Below, in pieces: positions 26,379 through 37,971 of a stretch of DNA of 64,000 nucleotides. How positions within the stretch are numbered: the stretch's first letter is position 1; every line of letters starts with the position of its first letter. The notes beneath the pieces are model-generated. The model had not been told where the DNA came from and did no database searches. It worked only from the letters and a program-made list of their open reading frames with translations. This DNA comes from CAIWHR01 sp963843595. GTDB lineage: Bacteria > Pseudomonadota > Gammaproteobacteria > Burkholderiales > Casimicrobiaceae. The stretch covers positions 62,001-126,000 of the forward strand of contig CAWJLG010000017.1 in NCBI GenBank assembly GCA_963843595.1. The letters are read 5' to 3'. The translations under genes and the position numbers were made by a program.

Positions 26379-27017
26379 TCAGGGCGCCAGCCGTTCCCGT
26401 AGCCATGTGCCGTCGGCCTGCAGCGTGTAGCGCAGCCGGTCGTGGAGCCGGCTCCTCCGGCCCTGCCAGAACTCGAACGTGTCCGGGACCAGCCGGTAGC
26501 CGCCCCAGTGCGGCGGCCGCGGCGGGTCGAGCAGGAACTTCGCGCCGATCCGCGCAGCCTCGGTCGCCAGGACGACGCGCGACGGGATCACCCGGCTCTG
26601 CGGCGACGCCCATGCGCCGATCCGCGAGTCGAGCGGCCGCGTCCGGTAGTACGCGTCGGATTCCGCGGCACTCGTCTTCTCGACGCGGCCCTCGATGCGC
26701 GCGACGCGCTCCAGTTCGACCCAGTGGAACTGCAGCGCCGCGTGCGGGTTGGCCGCGAGCTCCTGCGCCTTGCGGCTTTCGTAGTTCGTGTACCAGACGA
26801 GGCCTCGCGCGTCGCAGTCCTTGAGCAGCACGACCCGCGTCGAAGGCCGTCCGTCCGCGCCGACCGTCGCGAGCGTCATCGCCGTGGGCTCGGGCAGCTT
26901 CGCCATGAGCGCCTCGTGCAGCCATTTCTCGAATTGGGACAACGGAACGTTCGCCGAATGCGTTTCGTCGAGCTCGGCGCGCTCGTAGCTCTTGCGCAGA
27001 TGTGCGATGTCCTTCAT
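26379..27017 (-). CDS. pdxH: pyridoxamine 5'-phosphate oxidase
   Basis: A 212-residue FMN enzyme that oxidises pyridoxine or pyridoxamine phosphate to pyridoxal phosphate. The order of motifs follows E. coli PdxH (218 residues): LRKSYERAELDE at the N-terminus, PTAMTLATVGADGRPSTRVV, VWYTNYESRKAQEL for FMN, HWVELERVARIEGRVEK, and the end FEFWQGRRSRLHDR-LRY with LRERLAP. It stands alone between two plus-strand genes. Confidence 0.93.
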   Translation of the reverse strand: MKDIAHLRKSYERAELDETHSANVPLSQFEKWLHEALMAKLPEPTAMTLATVGADGRPSTRVVLLKDCDARGLVWYTNYESRKAQELAANPHAALQFHWVELERVARIEGRVEKTSAAESDAYYRTRPLDSRIGAWASPQSRVIPSRVVLATEAARIGAKFLLDPPRPPHWGGYRLVPDTFEFWQGRRSRLHDRLRYTLQADGTWLRERLAP

Positions 27018-27174
27018 CCGCGAATTCTGCGGGCCGGCCGCGATTGCCGCAAGCCGCGCAGCGGCGACAAGGCATCGGCATGACGCGCAAGCGGACGCGA
27101 CGCGTGCGGGCGGCTACGCGAGCATCACGCTGCCTCGCGCGGCGACGATTTCCGTGTAGTCGATGGACCAAGCC

Positions 27175-27180
27175 TATAGA
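27175..27180 (+). promoter_or_regulatory. candidate -10 box for the SDR gene
   Basis: TATAGA (continuing AT) lies about 40 bases before the SDR start codon in otherwise GC-rich sequence. No good -35 is spaced correctly, so this is tentative. Confidence 0.3.
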
Positions 27181-27217
27181 ATGCTGATGTTGCATTCGAA
27201 CGTCGTCAGGAGACTCT

Positions 27218-28033
27218 GTGGAATTTGCAGGAAAGGTTGCGGTGATTACCGGTGCCGCCAGCGGCATCGGACGGGCGGTCGCGGCCGCGATGGCGAAACG
27301 TAATGTGCGCGCGATGGCGCTTGTGGATTTGGGCGAGACGATCGACGGCGTCGCCGCTGACGTCAATGCGGAGGCGGGCAGGCAGGTCGCCTACCCCTAC
27401 CGGGGCGATACGACGGACGAGGCGTTCCGCGGGTCGGTCTACGATTCGATTGGTTCCCAGTTCGGCGTCGTGACCATGTGCGTGCCGGCGGCCGGCATCA
27501 CGCGTGACGATCTCGCGGTTCGCATCGACAAGATCACGGGCAAGGCGCGGATCTATCCGGTGGACCGCTTCAGGCAGGTCGTCGACGTGAACCTCGTGGC
27601 GCCGGTCTACTGGGCGCTCGAGATGATCGGACGCATTGCCGAAGATCGCGCCGCCCGCGGGCTCAAGCGCTGGGAGCCGTCCGAGGGGATGCAAGGGGCC
27701 ATCGTGTTCATCGGCTCCGTCTCCTCGCAGGGAAACCGCGGCCAGATCTCCTATGCGAGCACGAAGGCCGGCCTCGAGGGAGCGGCCGCGACGATCATGA
27801 AGGAGGCCGTTTTCTATGGCGTGCGCTGCGGGGTGATTCACCCCGGGTTCACCGACACGGCGATGGTGCGCGCGATGGGCGATGAATACATCAGCAAGCA
27901 CATATTGCCTTTCACGCAGTTGGGCCGGCTGATACGCCCCGACGAGATTGCCGATGCGATCTGCTTCATGCTCGCGAACTCGGCGGTGAGCGGCGAGTTG
28001 TGGGCAGACGCTGGCTGGCATCCGCCCGCGTAA
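27218..28033 (+). CDS. short-chain dehydrogenase/reductase
   Basis: A 271-residue SDR. VAVITGAASGIGRAVAA is the TGxxxGxG nucleotide motif, GSVSSQG supplies the catalytic serine, and SYASTKAG is the YxxxK pair. The ending GELWADAGWHPPA is usual for the family. The GTG start has AGGAG upstream and puts the first strand at residue 6. The insertion around residues 100-130 (RIDKITGKARIYPVDRF) is longer than in minimal SDRs. The substrate is unknown. It converges on the Rieske oxygenase gene with 14 bases between the stops. Confidence 0.85.
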   Translation: MEFAGKVAVITGAASGIGRAVAAAMAKRNVRAMALVDLGETIDGVAADVNAEAGRQVAYPYRGDTTDEAFRGSVYDSIGSQFGVVTMCVPAAGITRDDLAVRIDKITGKARIYPVDRFRQVVDVNLVAPVYWALEMIGRIAEDRAARGLKRWEPSEGMQGAIVFIGSVSSQGNRGQISYASTKAGLEGAAATIMKEAVFYGVRCGVIHPGFTDTAMVRAMGDEYISKHILPFTQLGRLIRPDEIADAICFMLANSAVSGELWADAGWHPPA

Positions 28034-28047
28034 CGCGGGCAAATCGA

Positions 28048-29097
28048 TCAGGCCGATCCTGCCGCTGACGCGTCCTGCACTCGCGCCCGCTGCCCGGCCA
28101 GTTGGCGATCGATCAGCCGGCGGGCGCGCACCCCGCCGGCGTCGATGTTGAAATTGCGCAGTTCCCGGTCGGGCCACCGTGACATGTTCTGCTGTTGCGC
28201 CTCGAGCACGACGATGTCCTCGGCGAACACCGCGCTCTGCGCATCCTTGATCCGGTACGTCAGGCCCTGATCCTTGACCTCGAAGTTGCGCGCCATCCCC
28301 CAGAAATACCAGCACGTGGTGTCCGATTCCGGCGTCATCACGTCCACCACGATGCCGGTGACCCCCTGCGCGCGGTTCCCCTCCGGAGCGCCGGTGCCCG
28401 CTCGCGCCACACCGACGTCGATCATCACGTTCGCGGGCAGCGTGAACGTGCCGATCTGCCACCGATCGCACGTCGCGTTCGACTTGAGGTTGCTGGCCCA
28501 GAACGGGGGCGGTTCGATGTCGCGCATCCAGCGTGTCACGGTGACCGATGCGTCGTCCTCGGTGGTCCTGATCGGTGCCCGCGTGATTTCCTCCTGACCG
28601 ATGCTGGTCGGGTGCACGAACGTCTCGTGGGTCAGGTCCATCAGGTTGTCGACGAGCAGACGGTAATCGCAGCGCACGTAATAGGTGCCGCCGTCGAACG
28701 CCCAGTTCGGATCCGAGCACCAGCGCAAGTCCGGAATGCGGGACTCGTCGGCGAGCGCGACATCGCCGATCCATACCCAGACGAAGCGATGCCGCTCCGC
28801 AACCGGGTAGGCGCGAACCCTGACGCTCGTGGGAACCTTCTCCATGTTCGGCATGTGCACGCACTCGCCCTTCCCGTCGAGCTCGATGCCGTGGTAGCCG
28901 CACACGATCAGGTCGCCCTTCACCCGCCCCTTCGACAGCGGCAGCATGCGGTGCGGACAGCAGTCCTCGAGCGCGACCAGGCTGCGATCGGGCCTGCGGT
29001 AGAGCACGATCGGTTCGCCGCACACCGTTCGCGCGAAGGGCTTCTGCTTGACCTCGTAGTCCCACGCAATGACGTACCAGCAGTTGGTCAGGAACAT
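28048..29097 (-). CDS. Rieske-type aromatic ring-hydroxylating oxygenase, VanA-like
   Basis: A 349-residue oxygenase component. The N-terminal Rieske centre is CCPHRMLPL then VCGYHG (CxH...CxxH) at about residues 45-70. The mononuclear iron site is DLTHETFVHP (DxxHxxxxH) near residue 160. This arrangement is typical of vanillate O-demethylase and related demethylases. No reductase partner (VanB-like) is adjacent; the convergent SDR could act on the product, but that is a guess. The ATG at 29097, giving MFLTNCWYVIAW, matches the usual N-terminus. Confidence 0.85.
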   Translation of the reverse strand: MFLTNCWYVIAWDYEVKQKPFARTVCGEPIVLYRRPDRSLVALEDCCPHRMLPLSKGRVKGDLIVCGYHGIELDGKGECVHMPNMEKVPTSVRVRAYPVAERHRFVWVWIGDVALADESRIPDLRWCSDPNWAFDGGTYYVRCDYRLLVDNLMDLTHETFVHPTSIGQEEITRAPIRTTEDDASVTVTRWMRDIEPPPFWASNLKSNATCDRWQIGTFTLPANVMIDVGVARAGTGAPEGNRAQGVTGIVVDVMTPESDTTCWYFWGMARNFEVKDQGLTYRIKDAQSAVFAEDIVVLEAQQQNMSRWPDRELRNFNIDAGGVRARRLIDRQLAGQRARVQDASAAGSA

Positions 29098-29301
29098 GGC
29101 TCGCGCTCCACGCAATGTGCGCCCTCGCGACGCGGGGGCCGGCAGACAGTATCGCGCATCCCGGACCGGCGGTCTTGCGTCGGCATGCTGCGGCCGGGCG
29201 CTGGGAACGGCGGCCCGGAGCGCAGTACCGCGCGATCGCGCATTGCACGAACGCCGCGACTACGGAGGACAGGCAATCGCCTCGCTCACGGGAACACTCG
29301 G

Positions 29302-30000
29302 TCAGACCGGCATGCGGCGGGCACGAATCCGGAACCGGACCGGAACGGCGTCCTGCACCTGAAGTGCACCGCCCAGGATCGAGAACGGGACGATACCGAA
29401 ACTGGTCTGTTCGAGCGTCACGCCACCGGACACGCTCAACTCGTCCCCGGCGACCTCGACCTGCGCCGGTATCCGCATCGTGCGCGCCACGCCGTTCACC
29501 GTGATGGTGACGTTCAATCGCGGGCCCGTCGCATCGGCATCCACGTTGCGCACGGCGATCAGTGCATAGGGATGCTGGTCCGCGCCGAGCTTGTAGAGCA
29601 TGTTCTCGCGCGTGCCCGCGATCGCCTCCGCGGACGGCTGGGTGTCGAATGCCGCTTCGGCGCGCAGACCGGGCTCGTCGACCACCAGCCGGTCGAGGCG
29701 AACGTAAAGGTCCGCGCGCCCTTCGTCCGGCGCGATGTAGCCGCGAACGTCATGGCTCGCGACGATGTGGTCGTGACCCAGCTGCGCAAGCGACCCGCCG
29801 CGCCGCACCTCGATGGCGACGAGCGATCGCGCCGGATCGATCCGGAATACCGCTTGGTCGCGCTCGGCAAGCTGCCGATAATAGGCGTCCGGAAAATCCG
29901 CCGGACGCTCGCCTTCGCCCCCGGAGACTTTCGCCACGGGCGGAGCGCAGCCGGCCAGCAATACCGCGGCGACGGTCGCAGCGATCAGCATCGTGCGCAT
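29302..30000 (-). CDS. YceI-like lipoprotein
   Basis: A 232-residue protein with a lipoprotein signal (AAVLLAGC, cleavage before Cys18). The mature domain is YceI-like: FRIDPARSLVAIEVRRGG, HDHIVASHDVRGYI, and a C-terminal half with VNGVARTMRIPAQVEV and LEQTSFGIVPFSILGGAL. YceI folds into a lipocalin-like barrel that binds isoprenoid or other amphiphilic ligands. It should be anchored at a membrane on the periplasmic side. It diverges from the ABC exporter genes, whose substrate could be a lipid, but no direct link is visible. Confidence 0.8.
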   Translation of the reverse strand: MRTMLIAATVAAVLLAGCAPPVAKVSGGEGERPADFPDAYYRQLAERDQAVFRIDPARSLVAIEVRRGGSLAQLGHDHIVASHDVRGYIAPDEGRADLYVRLDRLVVDEPGLRAEAAFDTQPSAEAIAGTRENMLYKLGADQHPYALIAVRNVDADATGPRLNVTITVNGVARTMRIPAQVEVAGDELSVSGGVTLEQTSFGIVPFSILGGALQVQDAVPVRFRIRARRMPV

Positions 30001-30228
30001 GTCCTGCTCCTTGCTGTCAGTGGCGCCCGCTTCCGAATCGGAGTGTCGGGCCTTGCCCGGCGCCATCTCGCGCATCGCGTCCGGCGTTTCGTGCCGCAGC
30101 GCAGGGCGCGCGTACGGGGCACTCTGCCACGAGCGCGAAACGCTTTCCACCGCTTCGGCCGGCGGCGCGCGCGGATGCTGCGATAATGCATCCGTTCCGG
30201 CTGCCGGCCGGGAGCCGGTCGCCCCAAC

Positions 30229-31428
30229 GTGAATCTGCCCCACCTCCCCCGCTGGACGTACGTCGTCGTCGCGGTGCTCGGCCTCGCCGCCGCGGCAACG
30301 CTGATCTATGTCGTGCGGGGAACGACCGTCGACGTCGCGACCGTGCGGACGGCGCCGCTGCGGCAGACCGTGGTGGTTTCCGGCCGGGTCCTGACTCCGG
30401 CGAAAGTCAGCGTCGGCTCGACCATCACCGGACGTGTGCAGAGCGTCGGCGTGGACGAAGGCGACCACGTCGCCGCCGGCCAGGTGCTGATCGCGCTCGA
30501 GCGCGCGGAGCTTGCGGCCGCGCTCGAGCAGGCCCGGGCCAACGAAGCAGCCGCCGCCACTCGCATCCGCCAATGGAAGGACGTCGATGCGCCCAACGCG
30601 CAGGAGCAGCTGCGGCAAGCCGAGGCCAACCTGCGCGTCGCCCAGCGCAACGCCGCGCGGCAGGAGGAGCTCTACGGCAAGGGATTCATCGGCGAAGCCG
30701 CGGTGGACGAGGCGCGGCGTGCGCTCGAAGTCGCGCGCAGCCAGGCGGAGACCGCACGCGCCAGCACGAACGCGAACGCTCCCACCGGTTCCGGGCGCCG
30801 CCTGCTCGAGGACCAGCTCACCGTGGCGCGGGCGGCGCGCGAGACCGCCGCCGCCAAGCTCGAACAGACGCGAATCACGGCGCCGGCGGCCGGCGTGGTG
30901 CTCGACCGCAACGTCGAGCCGGGGGACATCGTGCAGCCCGGCAAGGCACTGCTGACGCTCGCGCTCGACGGCGCGGTGCGGCTTACCGCCCTAATCGACG
31001 AGAAGAATCTGGCGCTGCTGAAAGTGGGACAGCGCGCACGCGTGTCGGCCGACGCCTTTCCCGCGCAGCGCTTCGACGCCGAGCTCGAGTACGTCTCGCC
31101 CGGCGTGGACGTGCAGCGCGGAACCGTCGAGGCGAAGTTCAGGATTCCGAATCCTCCCGCGTTCCTGCGCGCGGACATGACGGTATCCATCGACATCGCG
31201 GTCGCGGACAAGCCGGATGCCATCGTGATCCCTGCCGCCGCGATCCGCGACAGCCAGACACTGGAACCGTGGGTCCTCGTGCTGCGCGACGGTCACGCCG
31301 AACGACAAACGGTTGCCGTAGGCGCCCGCACCGCGCAGGAAGTCGAGGTCACGCGCGGGCTTGCCGTCGGCGACGTGGTCATCCTCACGCCAAACGTGAA
31401 TCCCGGCGCGCGCGTGACCGTGCGCTGA
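30229..31428 (+). CDS. membrane-fusion/periplasmic adaptor subunit of an ABC exporter
   Basis: A 399-residue HlyD/RND-type adaptor. Residues 5-27 are a single membrane anchor (YVVVAVLGLAAAATLIYVV). A barrel-sandwich half (VGSTITGRVQSVGVDEGDHV) is followed by a coiled-coil hairpin (about residues 95-205) and the second half (ITAPAAGVVLDRNVEPGDIV). It starts at GTG. It would bridge the inner-membrane ABC pump encoded downstream to an outer membrane channel encoded elsewhere. The gene order adaptor-permease-ATPase is like DevBCA exporters. Confidence 0.87.
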   Translation: MNLPHLPRWTYVVVAVLGLAAAATLIYVVRGTTVDVATVRTAPLRQTVVVSGRVLTPAKVSVGSTITGRVQSVGVDEGDHVAAGQVLIALERAELAAALEQARANEAAAATRIRQWKDVDAPNAQEQLRQAEANLRVAQRNAARQEELYGKGFIGEAAVDEARRALEVARSQAETARASTNANAPTGSGRRLLEDQLTVARAARETAAAKLEQTRITAPAAGVVLDRNVEPGDIVQPGKALLTLALDGAVRLTALIDEKNLALLKVGQRARVSADAFPAQRFDAELEYVSPGVDVQRGTVEAKFRIPNPPAFLRADMTVSIDIAVADKPDAIVIPAAAIRDSQTLEPWVLVLRDGHAERQTVAVGARTAQEVEVTRGLAVGDVVILTPNVNPGARVTVR

Positions 31429-31447
31429 CCCTCACGCTGCGACCTCC

Positions 31448-32671
31448 ATGCCGTTCGAACTCGTCGTTGCGCTTCGTTTCCTGCGCGAGGGACGCTTCCA
31501 GACCTGGCTCATCGTCGGCGGGACCACGATCGGCGTCGCCGTCGTCGTTTTCATCACCGCGCTGGTCGCGGCGTCGCAGGCCAACATGATCCGGCGCGTG
31601 CTGGGCACGACCGCCCACATCTCGATCCTGCCACCCGAGGAAGTGGCGCGGCCGCAGCGGTCGGCCGCCGATGCGACGGTGCTGCCGCGCGTGCAGGCCC
31701 GCGCACAACGGCTGCGTTCGATCGATCAGTGGCAACCGCTGATGGAAGCGCTCGACCGCAACCCGGACATCGTCGCCGTGTCGCCCCTGGTCGCGGGACC
31801 GGCGTTCGCGGTGCGCGGCGACGCGAGCCGGTCGGTCACCGTTTCCGGCATCGACCCCGTTCGTTTCAACCGCATCTTCGCGATCACCGACAAGCTCGCG
31901 GCCGGGGAATTTCGCGTCGCACCCGGCGAAGCGGTCATCGGCGTGGTTCTGGCCGCCGATCTCGGCATCGGGCTCGGCGACCGCTTCAACCTGGTCACCG
32001 AGCGCACCGGCACTTCCGCGCCCGATGCATTCACCGTCACGGGGCTGGTCGACCTGGGCGCGCGCGAGGCGAACCGCCGCGCGGTGTACGTCGGCCTGCG
32101 CACCGCGCAGGCCCTGTTCGACCTCCCCGGCGGCGTGTCGGAGCTCGACCTCAAGATCGCCGATCTCTTCGACGCCGACCGCGTCGCGGCGGCCCTGCGC
32201 GCTCAGACCGGACTGGACGTGCAGGCGTGGATGTCCACCTTCGAGCAGCTGATGACGGCGATCAACGCCCAGACGATCACCAACCGCGCCATCCGGGCGT
32301 TCGTCGTGATCGTTGTCGTGCTCGGAATCGCGAGTGTTCTGGTCGTCTCGGTCGTGCAGAAGCGCCGCGAGATCGGCATCCTGCGCGCGATGGGCGCCTC
32401 GCGCAGCGCCATCCAGCGCGTCTTCCTGCTGCAGGGTGCCATCGTGGCGCTGATGGGGTCCCTGCTCGGATGCCTGCTCGCCGCGTCGTGGATCGCGGTC
32501 TTCCTGTATCTCATACGCAATCCCGACGGCACGCCGCTGTTCCCGGTCGAGGTCGACGCCTGGGTCTACATCAGCGCCGCGGTCGGTGCGATCGTGTTCG
32601 GTCTGCTCGCCGCGGCGGTGCCGGCGCGCCATGCGGCGGAGCTCGATCCGGCGCAGGCGATCCGCATGTGA
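31448..32671 (+). CDS. ABC exporter permease, FtsX/MacB fold
   Basis: A 407-residue inner-membrane protein. One helix near the N-terminus (TWLIVGGTTIGVAVVVFITALV) is followed by a large periplasmic domain (about residues 50-275) and three C-terminal helices (AFVVIVVVLGIASVLVVSVV; LLQGAIVALMGSLLGCLLA; YISAAVGAIVFGLLAAAVPA). QKRREIGILRAMGAS is the coupling motif of the FtsX domain. Such permeases act by mechanotransmission on periplasmic substrates. It begins 19 bases after the adaptor gene and ends 10 bases before the ATPase gene. Confidence 0.88.
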   Translation: MPFELVVALRFLREGRFQTWLIVGGTTIGVAVVVFITALVAASQANMIRRVLGTTAHISILPPEEVARPQRSAADATVLPRVQARAQRLRSIDQWQPLMEALDRNPDIVAVSPLVAGPAFAVRGDASRSVTVSGIDPVRFNRIFAITDKLAAGEFRVAPGEAVIGVVLAADLGIGLGDRFNLVTERTGTSAPDAFTVTGLVDLGAREANRRAVYVGLRTAQALFDLPGGVSELDLKIADLFDADRVAAALRAQTGLDVQAWMSTFEQLMTAINAQTITNRAIRAFVVIVVVLGIASVLVVSVVQKRREIGILRAMGASRSAIQRVFLLQGAIVALMGSLLGCLLAASWIAVFLYLIRNPDGTPLFPVEVDAWVYISAAVGAIVFGLLAAAVPARHAAELDPAQAIRM

Positions 32672-32681
32672 AGCAGGCGCG

Positions 32682-33407
<726 letters not shown>

Positions 33408-33497
33408 TGGCGGGATGGCAGCGCCGGCCGCCATTCGTCAAGCGGACCTGCTCGCATATCCCAGCTCGAATCGGGGCCGCGCGGAAGCACCGCCGCG

Positions 33498-34817
33498 TCA
33501 CCGCAGATGATGGACCTGCTGCCCCAGCATTTCCGGGACGATCAGCGTCACACCCCGATCGGTGACGTGGAAGCGCCGCCGATCCGCCTCCGGATCGATC
33601 CCCACGCTGAGGCCCTCCGGCAACTGGCAATGCTTGTCGACGATGACGCGCTTGAGCACGGCACCGCGTCCGATCTGGACGTTGGGAAGGACCACCGAAT
33701 CCTCGATCGTGCAGAAGCTGTGCACGCGCACCTTGGAGAACAGCACCGAACGGCGCACGGTCGACCCGCTGACGATGCAGCCACTGCCGATGATCGAGTC
33801 GATCGCCGTGCCGCGGCGGCCGTCGTCGTCGAACACGAACTTGGCCGGCGGCAGCTGCTCCTGATAGGTCCAGATCGGCCACTCCTCGTCGTAGAGGTTG
33901 AGCTCGGGCACGACGTGGGTCAGTGCGACGTTGGCTTCCCAGAACGCGTCCACGGTGCCCACGTCGCGCCAGTACGGAACGCCGTTGCTCGTGTTCACGC
34001 AACTCTCGGCGAAGTCGTGAGCGCAGGCGCGCGCGCCCTGCGCGATCACGTGCGGGATCAGGTCGTGGCCGAAATCGTGGCTCGAGCCCGTGTCGTCGGC
34101 ATCGCGCAGCAGCTCGGCATAGAGGAAGTCGGCGTCGAACACGTAGACGCCCATGCTGGCGAGCGCCCGATCGGGGCGCCCGGGCATCGGGGTCGGCACC
34201 GACGGCTTCTCGTCGAAACCCGTGATGCGGCCGTTGTCGTCGACGCGCACGACGCCGAGCGAGCGTGCGTCGGCCAGCGGCACGTCGACGCAGGCGACGG
34301 TCATCTGTGCCCGGCTGGCGACGTGGGACTCGAGCATCCGGCCATAGTCCATCTTGTAGACGTGATCGCCGGCCAGGATCAGCACGTGATCCGGCGCGTG
34401 ACGCCGCAGGATGTCGAGGTTCTGGTACACGGCGTCGGCGGTCCCCTGATACCAGGTCGCCTGGATGCGCTGCTGCGCCGGCAGGAGCTCGACGAACTCG
34501 TCGAAGCGGCCGTCGAGAAAGCTCCAGCCGCGCTGCACGTGCCGGATCAGGCTCTGCGCCTTGTACTGGGTGCAGATCCCGATGCGCCGGATGCCCGAGT
34601 TCACGCAGTTCGACAGCGCGAAGTCGATGATCCGGAACTTGCCACCGAACGGAATCGACGGCTTCGCCCGCCAGATGGTCAGCTCCTCGAGGCGGCTGCC
34701 CCGTCCGCCGGCGAGGATCAGCGCGAGCGTGTTCTTCGTCAGCGGGCCCGGCAGCCGTCGCCCGTGCGCGCCCTGCGCAACGATCGGCACGATACCGGGC
34801 TCGCGTGCGATGTTCAT
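33498..34817 (-). CDS. glgC: glucose-1-phosphate adenylyltransferase
   Basis: A 439-residue enzyme that makes ADP-glucose for glycogen synthesis. LALILAGGRGSRLEELT is the nucleotide loop, FRIIDFALSNCVNSGIRRI the core, and FDEKP and ASMGVYVF the sugar-phosphate site. The C-terminal part is a left-handed beta-helix (SVVLPNVQIGRGAVLKRVIV). The frame is open for another 22 codons upstream; the ATG at 34817 gives a length close to E. coli GlgC (431) and has AAGGA upstream. No other glycogen genes are adjacent, which is unusual. Confidence 0.9.
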   Translation of the reverse strand: MNIAREPGIVPIVAQGAHGRRLPGPLTKNTLALILAGGRGSRLEELTIWRAKPSIPFGGKFRIIDFALSNCVNSGIRRIGICTQYKAQSLIRHVQRGWSFLDGRFDEFVELLPAQQRIQATWYQGTADAVYQNLDILRRHAPDHVLILAGDHVYKMDYGRMLESHVASRAQMTVACVDVPLADARSLGVVRVDDNGRITGFDEKPSVPTPMPGRPDRALASMGVYVFDADFLYAELLRDADDTGSSHDFGHDLIPHVIAQGARACAHDFAESCVNTSNGVPYWRDVGTVDAFWEANVALTHVVPELNLYDEEWPIWTYQEQLPPAKFVFDDDGRRGTAIDSIIGSGCIVSGSTVRRSVLFSKVRVHSFCTIEDSVVLPNVQIGRGAVLKRVIVDKHCQLPEGLSVGIDPEADRRRFHVTDRGVTLIVPEMLGQQVHHLR

Positions 34818-34937
34818 CGCGAACGCATCCTTCGAGACTTCCCCGCAGCGCGTGGAACCGGCGGCTGCGGACTGCACCACCACCTACGGTCGCCGCGGGC
34901 CGCCGACCGACTGGCGGCCACCGTCGATCGCCCTCCG

Positions 34938-35210
34938 CTACGAGCGCATCAACCGATCGATCTCGGCTTCCGCGCTGAGCCAGTCATCCACCTCGCCGCC
35001 GCGCGCGAAACCGCGCTTCTCGGCCACGAAATACGCCGCCTCTGCAATCATCTGGCGACGTGCTTCGGCATCGGCCATGCTGCTTTGCAACACCGTCGGC
35101 GCCGGCGTGGCAACGGCATGTTCGCTGGTGGCGACGATCGTGGAAGGGGGAATCGGGGATGCTTTCCTGCGGCCAGCGTGCCGCGGTGCAGCGGTGTGAG
35201 GTATACCCAT
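34938..35210 (-). CDS. DUF2934 family protein
   Basis: A 90-residue protein with a disordered N-terminal half and a C-terminal DUF2934 segment, IAEAAYFVAEKRGFARGG then EVDDWLSAEAEIDRLM. AAGGAG precedes two ATG codons; the one at 35210 has sensible spacing, whereas the one at 35216 would be directly abutted. Proteins of this domain are often encoded next to glycogen or trehalose genes, as here next to glgC. The function is unknown. Confidence 0.75.
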   Translation of the reverse strand: MGIPHTAAPRHAGRRKASPIPPSTIVATSEHAVATPAPTVLQSSMADAEARRQMIAEAAYFVAEKRGFARGGEVDDWLSAEAEIDRLMRS

Positions 35211-35485
35211 TGCCATCTCCTTGCGTAAAGCGTGCGGACCTTTCTGCCTTTTTCTTATTGCTTTGTAGACTACTCTCCAGCGAACCTCGTGCATAGACCT
35301 CGATCAAGAAAGGGGGTTCCGATTGGGCGGGGCGATGCTGCGTTGCAGAACCGCCGACCGGATCGGGGAGCGCGTTCGAGTTCGTCGCACTGTCTCCCAG
35401 CCGGAGGCTTCGACCCGGAGGTGCTGTTGCGCCGGCGTCGGTCGGAACGTCCGCGTGCCTGGTTACGCGTCGCCGCGAACTCCGG

Positions 35486-37934
<2,449 letters not shown>

Positions 37935-37971
37935 GTGCTGATCCGATCGCCTGCCTGTCCGGCCGTCGCGG

